Origin: a virus | Length of the DNA: 37,326 bases | Reading direction: 5' to 3' (one strand) | Virus record (IMG/VR): IMGVR_UViG_3300047387_000048 | Span: 1 to 37,326 of that record | In this document: positions 31,191 to 37,326 of the stretch, piece after piece | Position numbering within the stretch: the first letter of the stretch is position 1 | How the letters are laid out: every line of letters starts with the position of its first letter | Notes under the pieces: model-generated | Databases searched by the model: none | What the model saw: the letters and a program-made list of their open reading frames with translations, nothing else | Told to the model about the DNA's origin: nothing | Translations under genes and position numbers: made by a program

Positions 31191-34100
31191 AATAAACAGC
31201 AGAAGTCCTTATTATGTAATTGGTGCAGGTAGCGAAGTGGTTACTACTTCAGATACTGATACATACCAATTAAAGATAGTACAAGTTAACGCAGATTTAA
31301 CTACATCAGACAGTCCAGGTCAAGGAACTTCTGGTTCTGCTATAACACTTAGAGCTATACCAGTCAACTTTACAAGTTCAGGAACTTATACTTGGACAGG
31401 TACTGGTGCATCAGGTACAACAGCAGATATAGATATAACTGTTACCTTAGGTGGAGGTGTAGCAAATCAAGAAATATCTTATGGATGTAGTACAACAGAC
31501 TCAGACGGTAACACAATTACTGCTACTGCATTTATAGTGTCTTGGGCAACTGCAACTCAATACTATGCAAGACTTACAATAACAAACGACATTTTACCAT
31601 CTATATCATCAATAGGTTATACAGGGTTTGTAACTCAATCATCATCTATACAAGCACAAACAACACCTGAAATAAATAAAACAAAAACACAAGTATTTGA
31701 AGTAAAAGGTAGAAATGGAGACTCATACAGTTTTTCAATAGCTTTGGCTCATGCTAATGATTATACATCAAGTCCAGCACTTACAGCAACTCCTGCTAGT
31801 TTTAGTGGTACATTTGGTGAAGCTAACGTAACTTTAGCTTCAACACTAACAGGTACAGTATCTGAATCTGCAAGGTATGTTTTGGGTAGAAGCACCACTG
31901 AAACTATTGAAGGATGTCCTTTTAAAATAAGCTTATACACATCAAATGTTCCAGACAACACATTGGTTCCTTTTACTATTACAGGTGTTAGTGCTTCCGA
32001 TTTAGTTAGAGGTAGTTTAACTGGAGCATTTCAAGTTTTTAATAATGGTGCTGAATTAGACTTTGAAGCTAAATTAGATGGTTCTGCTGAAGGAAGTGAA
32101 ACATTTACTATTACATTAGACGGCATAACAAATACAGCACCAAACGATTCTGTAAAATCTGTAACAATACTTGACTCTGTAACTGCTGGAACTCCACAAG
32201 AAGTACAAGTTTCAGTTACTGGTAAAGGTACGCCTAATTGTGCTTGTGCTGAAACAAATAGAGAAACAGCTTATTTTAGGTCTTTGACAGGTGGAACAGA
32301 ATTAGCAAATGGTGTTTTCTTATTTAAAAATGAAGCACTTACAATACCATACTCAAGCTCTGGACAATACTATAATTTTGTTGTAGGAAGTGATGTCAAA
32401 GTAGGTAGGATAGGTGCTACTTGTGATGGTAGATTATCAAACCTTGTTACTTGTAACTCAACAACTGATTGTGGTGGTAGCATTATAGAAACAGAAGTTA
32501 ACGAAGCGTTAGTATCTTCTGATTATGTAACCAACCCTGGAACTGATGGTAGTGATGTTTGTGCTTTAGTTGCGGATATACCAGTTTACTATGTTGGTTC
32601 TATTGTAGGTAATAACGTTGATGGTAGTGGTGCTACTTTATATACAAACAGGTCAGGTGCTGGTCATATATCTAACCCATTTGGTGGAACAGGTAATTGG
32701 TATAAAATAATACTAACAGGTTCTGATGGCAACCCTGCCGATTTTTATTGTAAAATATATGGTGACGATATAGCTGGTGGATTTGCAGTTGATGTTACGC
32801 CTTGTAATCAAAGTATAGAAACTGGACAAGAGGGTGGAACTACATCTCAATCAAACACAACTCCTTCTGTATCGTTAAGTATGTCAACATCAGATGGTAA
32901 CAATCAAGGTAAAGCATACGTTAGTCAAAGAACAGTATTAACAGCTTCATCACAAAATATAACAAATCCATCTTATCAATGGAGTAAAGCAGATTCAGGT
33001 GGTACTCTATCTGATATAAGTGGTGCTACAAGTCAACAATTAGTTATAAATGAATCAGGAGGTGGAGGTGAGACACAAACAACAACAGGAACTAAGATAT
33101 ATAATTGTAGTGTTAGTGGTACAAGCGATACAAGTGATTTACAAATTATATGGGAAAATAGAACACAATATTCTGCAAAATTTAGTTCATCATTATTACC
33201 AAGTAAAGCAGCTTGTAGTGGTACGCCTATTACTCTATATGCAGATAGAAATGGTGCTAATGAATTTTGTTTAGCTACTGCTTTCTTTGAAGATGCAACT
33301 GGTCAAACCCTAGCTACAACTAGTCGAACATATTCTAATAGTACAGATGGTTCTAATGGAAGTATTAGAGAAATATCAGGAAGTTCTTCAACTTATACTT
33401 TAGGTCCTTGTGGCAATAATAGTTGTACTGACCCTGTTGACCCTACTTCTGGAACAATACAAAAATTAGCATTAACAAGATGTTCTAATCAAACTAGTGC
33501 TGGTGCAACTGAATATTTTGTGTTTAAAGATTTTAGTTATAATGTAGATACAATATTACACTTAAAAGATTTTGGTCAAACTGGTGGAGAGGGTTGTTAT
33601 ACAATAGTAACTCAATATGAAGACACTTTTGCTATGCCTAATGGTACTTATATAGTAGAAAGTGCTGAAAAAGAAAATTATATAGCAAGATTACAACCTT
33701 TTGGTGATTGTGACACTTGTGTAAATCAAATAGAAGAAGAATCTACAGAGGAAGTAGTTGAACAACTGATAGACCCAAATAAGTTTTATGGTGCTTATAG
33801 ATTATGTGGAGTGCCAGAAGGAACTTTAGAGTATATTGTTTCTGACTCTGAATTAGAACTAGTATTTAGAGTTGGTAATGCTACAAATACTTGTAAAAGT
33901 TTAGCTATTTCTGGTAATGATGCTTATAATGAAGCAGCAGGAGAATATCCTTCTAATGCACAATTTTTTAATGATTGTGCAACTTGTTTAGGTGGAACAA
34001 CACCATCTTCTACTGGGCTTACTAATAAAAGAGTGTATCAATTATGTACAGATACAAGTCAAACATTAGTTGTTGGTACAGGAACAAGTGGCTATAGTTT

Positions 34101-34545
34101 TCCAGACGTTATTAAGTTTGAAGGATTAAGTTATTTTAACCCTCAAGCTTCAAGTGATGCTACTGTTATTAACGTAGAAGATTTAGTAACATATAGAGAT
34201 TGTACTGCTGCAAATTATGTTCCACCGACTGTAACACCAACAAGACCATCTAGTATAAAGGTTATGAGAATATCATTAACTTCTGCATTAAATTCAACAG
34301 CAGCTTGTAATACTCTTAACACTTATGATGTAAATGTTTATTATGTAGGGACTTTTGGAGATAACACATATTTATATTCTGACCCTAGTTTAAGTACACT
34401 ATATGCACCTACAACAGAAACTAATTTTAGAATAAACGAAAACAGAAACTATTTTAGAATAGGTTATACTGGAATGTCAACAGCAGGAATTAGACCAGGT
34501 GCAGTTTATGACTTTGGTTCTTGTTCAAGTGTTAATATATATTGA
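31177..34545 (+). CDS. Large tail protein with Ig-like N-part and Cys-rich repeats
   Basis: 1122 aa. Residues 1-350 are Thr/Ser/Gly-rich beta sequence. LDFEAKLDGSAEGSETFTIT near residue 300 resembles Calx-beta/Ig-like strands. From about 354 onward Cys pairs recur: CACAET, TRCSNQ (about 766), DCDTC (about 844), RLCGVPEG (about 873), DCATC (about 931), QLCTDT (about 953) and RDC (about 1007). These look like repeated small modules, each with a strand, a C-x-loop and a D-C-x-x-C turn. No signal peptide or enzyme motif. Host-surface binding or a tail-shaft/tip role is inferred from size and place. Confidence 0.55.
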   Translation: MAVNKINSRSPYYVIGAGSEVVTTSDTDTYQLKIVQVNADLTTSDSPGQGTSGSAITLRAIPVNFTSSGTYTWTGTGASGTTADIDITVTLGGGVANQEISYGCSTTDSDGNTITATAFIVSWATATQYYARLTITNDILPSISSIGYTGFVTQSSSIQAQTTPEINKTKTQVFEVKGRNGDSYSFSIALAHANDYTSSPALTATPASFSGTFGEANVTLASTLTGTVSESARYVLGRSTTETIEGCPFKISLYTSNVPDNTLVPFTITGVSASDLVRGSLTGAFQVFNNGAELDFEAKLDGSAEGSETFTITLDGITNTAPNDSVKSVTILDSVTAGTPQEVQVSVTGKGTPNCACAETNRETAYFRSLTGGTELANGVFLFKNEALTIPYSSSGQYYNFVVGSDVKVGRIGATCDGRLSNLVTCNSTTDCGGSIIETEVNEALVSSDYVTNPGTDGSDVCALVADIPVYYVGSIVGNNVDGSGATLYTNRSGAGHISNPFGGTGNWYKIILTGSDGNPADFYCKIYGDDIAGGFAVDVTPCNQSIETGQEGGTTSQSNTTPSVSLSMSTSDGNNQGKAYVSQRTVLTASSQNITNPSYQWSKADSGGTLSDISGATSQQLVINESGGGGETQTTTGTKIYNCSVSGTSDTSDLQIIWENRTQYSAKFSSSLLPSKAACSGTPITLYADRNGANEFCLATAFFEDATGQTLATTSRTYSNSTDGSNGSIREISGSSSTYTLGPCGNNSCTDPVDPTSGTIQKLALTRCSNQTSAGATEYFVFKDFSYNVDTILHLKDFGQTGGEGCYTIVTQYEDTFAMPNGTYIVESAEKENYIARLQPFGDCDTCVNQIEEESTEEVVEQLIDPNKFYGAYRLCGVPEGTLEYIVSDSELELVFRVGNATNTCKSLAISGNDAYNEAAGEYPSNAQFFNDCATCLGGTTPSSTGLTNKRVYQLCTDTSQTLVVGTGTSGYSFPDVIKFEGLSYFNPQASSDATVINVEDLVTYRDCTAANYVPPTVTPTRPSSIKVMRISLTSALNSTAACNTLNTYDVNVYYVGTFGDNTYLYSDPSLSTLYAPTTETNFRINENRNYFRIGYTGMSTAGIRPGAVYDFGSCSSVNIY

Positions 34546-34585
34546 TACTAATTTTATTAATTAAGTTATATAGAAAAAGACATAA

Positions 34586-35659
34586 ATGGCAACACTATCA
34601 AGTTCTACACTAAACCTATATTGTTGGACTGGTCAGTTTAATACAAACAGACCTACACAAGCTCAATATACAATTACAAAATCTAATCCTGACTCTAATA
34701 ACACTGTTAGATTTGAAATATCAGAATTAGTGCAAGATTTTATTGATGTAACTTTTGATAATGATTACAGTGCTATATCTACAACTTGTTGGTGGTATTA
34801 TGTAAAAACAAATACATATAGTGATTTAGATACACCTTCTTCAACGACAGCTTATGGCTTAGCAACTAAAGGTTATACTTATTTTGAAGACGGTTACAAT
34901 AATTCATTGAGTTCATCAAAACTTATATTAAACGAATACTTATATATACCAAAAAACATAAAATATTATATACCTATATATATTGGACCAAACGGTGTTA
35001 CTAATGTAATTTATTACACAATAGACGCAACAGGTGTTGAAGGTGTAGCAGGAAGTCAATCATTTACACCATACAACCAAGTTCCTACTACAGAAAACTC
35101 AACAGATTACATAAAGTATGTAGAGTCAGCAATACAAGCAAGTAAAATAGAAATAATTTCTAGTAACACTTCTGCTACTGGTTATTCTTCTGTAACGTCA
35201 ACTGCAAAAGAAACAATATACCCAAGCTTTGTTTGTAACACTAAATACACAAATTACAAAGTATCTTTTATAAATAAATTTGGTGCAATACAAGACATAT
35301 ACTTTAACAAAAAAAGAACAGATGCTTTAAATGTAAAAAAAGATAATTATGTAACAAGCACACTTACATCAACAACAAGTTCAGCTACTTATAATACATA
35401 CACACCTTCTAATGTAGTTCAAGATGTACTTACAACAAAAACATTAACTTTAAATACAGGGTTTTTAAGAGATGAATATAACGAAACTATAAGAGAGCTA
35501 TTTCAATCAGAAAACATTTGGATTAGAGATAACAACAAAACATTGCCTGTAATTGTAAAAGATTCAAGCTTTACATATAAAACAAGTCTTAACGATAAAT
35601 TAGTAAACTACACTGTTCAATTTGAATTTGCATTTGATGGAATCAACAATATTAGATAA
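34586..35659 (+). CDS. Tail structural protein upstream of baseplate gene, 357 aa
   Basis: Beta-rich: MATLSSSTLNLYCWTGQFNT, VRFEISELVQDFIDVTFDND, then KVSFINKFGAIQDIYFNKKR and LTLNTGFLRDEYNETIRELF. I associate the FxNKFGxxQDxYF and LNTGFLxExxNExIxxL pattern with flavobacterial phage tail proteins. It could be the distal tail or hub component. The stop overlaps the baseplate start (TAATG), so the two are probably produced in fixed ratio. Confidence 0.6.
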   Translation: MATLSSSTLNLYCWTGQFNTNRPTQAQYTITKSNPDSNNTVRFEISELVQDFIDVTFDNDYSAISTTCWWYYVKTNTYSDLDTPSSTTAYGLATKGYTYFEDGYNNSLSSSKLILNEYLYIPKNIKYYIPIYIGPNGVTNVIYYTIDATGVEGVAGSQSFTPYNQVPTTENSTDYIKYVESAIQASKIEIISSNTSATGYSSVTSTAKETIYPSFVCNTKYTNYKVSFINKFGAIQDIYFNKKRTDALNVKKDNYVTSTLTSTTSSATYNTYTPSNVVQDVLTTKTLTLNTGFLRDEYNETIRELFQSENIWIRDNNKTLPVIVKDSSFTYKTSLNDKLVNYTVQFEFAFDGINNIR

Positions 35660-37326
35660 TGAATCAAAAGATACAACTCTATATAGAAAATGAACAGGTT
35701 GATGTTTTTCAGGATGGTTCAATAAACATAGTAAGTTCTATAAAAGATTTTAGGTCTCCTGATAAATTGTTTACTGATTTTAGTAGAAACTTTTCATTAC
35801 CTGCTACTGCAAGAAACAATAAAGTATTTAAACATTATTACAATTATGATATATCTCAAGCAGGTTTTGATGCAAGAAAAACAAAGTCAGCTAGAATAGA
35901 AATAAACGATAGACCTTATAAAGATGGATACATAACTTTAGATAGTGTAGATTTAAAGTATAATAAACCTAGTACGTATAAAGTTACTTTTTATGGTAAT
36001 TTTAGATTGTTAAAAGAATTACTAAACAACAGAAAATTATCTGAATTAAATTGGCTTGATAACTTTGATATATTAGATACTTACTTTGATTCTGGTGGAG
36101 AATCATTTTATCATTATCTAACCACTAGTAAAGATAAAACTTCTACTGTAGAAAAAAACATAGGAACTGGTGATGGAATAAAAAAAACATTTAGAATAGA
36201 TTACACTCCATATCCAAAACTAAATACTGATTTTAAATTATTTAAGGCAGGAGTAGAAGTTTCTACTTCTGATTTTTCATATTCATATACAACAGGAGAC
36301 ATAACATTCAACACAGCACCTGCTGTTGGTAATGCAATAACCACAAAGCTTTTCTATAAACAACCTATAGTAGTTCCTTTAATTTCTACATCAGAAAGAT
36401 TATACTACAATGCTTCAACATCAAGAGGTTACAACGAGCTTAGAGATGGTAATTTATATTATGATTCTACAAGTTATACAAAAACAAACGGACTTAAATA
36501 TGAATACTTAAAACCAGCTATTAGAGTTCATTTAATTATAAGAGCTATTGAACAATTTATAAATCAAAACACAGATACAAACATAGAGTTCTCAAATGAC
36601 TTTCTTAATGAAACAAATAAAGATTACTATGATTTATATATGTGGTTAAATAAAGATAAAAAAGACAATACACAATTTGACCAAAGTCAGAAAGTAACAA
36701 ACATTAATACATTTAACATACAAACATCTAGTTCTTATTCTAGCAATTACGCATCTTCAAATCCTGTACTAACAATTACATCCTCAAATCAAAGTGGTGC
36801 AACATCAGGAGTTGTAGGTGATACAATAAATGTATCAGGTGTAAACAATCAACAGATAGATAATGTAGAATTAAGGTTTAAGTCTATTCCTGCAACGGCT
36901 GCTATATATTCTCTTAATGTTTTAAGAAATGGTCAATTAGTAAGAAGTTTTGCTAACTTAACAGGAACTACAACTAATACAATAGAGGTAGTTCAAGATG
37001 GTAATTATACATTTCAAATAGTTACTGATACTACAGTATCAATAAACTTTACATCTGGTTTCGAAGCTAAATTTGTTATTAGACCAGACAATGACGAAAC
37101 ATCTTACAATGACGTAATTATTGCTGGTTCAACATTAAACATAGCAGGTACACCAAACAATTTTAGCATACCAGAGAATATGCCTGATATGACAATATTA
37201 GAATTTTTATCTGGTATATTTAAGATGTTTAATTTAGTTTGTTTTGTAGAAGGTGCAGAAAATTCATCTTATACTACCACACAATCTAATATGAAAAGAA
37301 TAAGAGTTATGACTTTTGATGCGTAT
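35659..37326 (+). CDS. Baseplate/tail-tip protein, second allele, 3'-truncated
   Basis: Starts MNQKIQLYIENEQVDVFQDG, then SINIVSSIKDFRSP, and runs 556 codons to the window end in frame. It is the same protein as the gene at 3-2882: N-terminal and central parts are highly similar, while residues about 350-490 differ strongly. This copy shows the true N terminus that the left copy lacks. A direct join to base 1 would stop immediately (TAA), so the gene is cut by the contig end rather than complete. Confidence 0.65.
   Translation, partial: MNQKIQLYIENEQVDVFQDGSINIVSSIKDFRSPDKLFTDFSRNFSLPATARNNKVFKHYYNYDISQAGFDARKTKSARIEINDRPYKDGYITLDSVDLKYNKPSTYKVTFYGNFRLLKELLNNRKLSELNWLDNFDILDTYFDSGGESFYHYLTTSKDKTSTVEKNIGTGDGIKKTFRIDYTPYPKLNTDFKLFKAGVEVSTSDFSYSYTTGDITFNTAPAVGNAITTKLFYKQPIVVPLISTSERLYYNASTSRGYNELRDGNLYYDSTSYTKTNGLKYEYLKPAIRVHLIIRAIEQFINQNTDTNIEFSNDFLNETNKDYYDLYMWLNKDKKDNTQFDQSQKVTNINTFNIQTSSSYSSNYASSNPVLTITSSNQSGATSGVVGDTINVSGVNNQQIDNVELRFKSIPATAAIYSLNVLRNGQLVRSFANLTGTTTNTIEVVQDGNYTFQIVTDTTVSINFTSGFEAKFVIRPDNDETSYNDVIIAGSTLNIAGTPNNFSIPENMPDMTILEFLSGIFKMFNLVCFVEGAENSSYTTTQSNMKRIRVMTFDAY
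35723..37326. repeat. Right copy of diverged terminal redundancy
   Basis: Counterpart of 1-1601. The first 124 bases are identical; the first difference is T at 35847 against C at 125. Later differences are dense and often change amino acids. Confidence 0.85.

Noticed and set aside
1-37326. Temperate lifestyle genes (integrase, excisionase, CI-like repressor, att sites)
   Set aside because: No such product or paired attachment site was found. The sigma-like and DnaA-like proteins are not lysogeny markers.
37320-37326. A genuine head-to-tail join of the window ends producing tandem baseplate genes
   Set aside because: The codon following 37326 would be TAA at bases 1-3, truncating the right copy and leaving the left copy without a start. 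Two alleles at contig ends explain the data better.

Overview
The window reads as nearly the whole genome of a strictly lytic, tailed siphovirus-type phage of a marine Bacteroidetes host, most likely a flavobacterium. The evidence is strongly AT-rich DNA, tightly packed genes almost all on the + strand, A/T-rich start contexts without Shine-Dalgarno sequences, and several -7 promoter boxes close to the Bacteroidetes consensus TAnnTTTG. The structural proteins also resemble those of flavobacterial phages. I see no integrase, repressor, tRNA or CRISPR array. Family names come from recognised motifs; no database search was run.

Layout. 1-5129: 3' part of a large baseplate/tail-tip protein, a 50-aa protein and the tape measure protein. 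5164-12309: head and connector module (XkdF-like protease with extra domains, scaffold-like protein, decoration protein, major capsid protein, tail-tube candidate, portal with a fused C-terminal domain, connector). 12322-16571: fibre genes, including a 997-aa repetitive fibre protein. 16575-17972: lysis region (small membrane peptides, 3-TM holin, tiny basic and Cys-rich peptides, M15 endolysin). 18005-23920: recombination, replication and regulation (ERF annealing protein, SSB-like protein, RecA-fold ATPase, RusA, sigma-like factor, PD-(D/E)XK nucleases, DUF5664 protein, DnaA-C-like protein). 23904-25482: terminase subunits. 25483-29504: accessory/early region with divergent promoters, one minus-strand membrane peptide, an orphan 447-aa protein, small genes, dispersed short repeats and strong RNA secondary structures. 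29505-37326: tail module (assembly chaperone with an overlapping -1 frame, terminator, completion protein, 1122-aa Cys-rich protein, 357-aa tail protein) ending in a second, diverged copy of the baseplate gene.

Both ends lie in the same gene. Bases 35723-37326 repeat 1-1601: 124 bases are identical, then the copies diverge. Joining the two ends head to tail gives TAA at once, so a circularly permuted genome of about 35.7 kb, with two population alleles at the contig ends, explains the data better than a real tandem gene pair. In a circle the tail module runs directly into the tape measure and head genes.

The least explained features are: a dispersed 17-18 base motif (core TTAAACGCAGTAGGT, 13 copies, all outside the main genes); a three-way-junction RNA at 29102-29202 whose closing stem abuts an ATG; a small reading frame just after it that looks broken by a GA slip; and the orphan 447-aa gene behind a divergent promoter.
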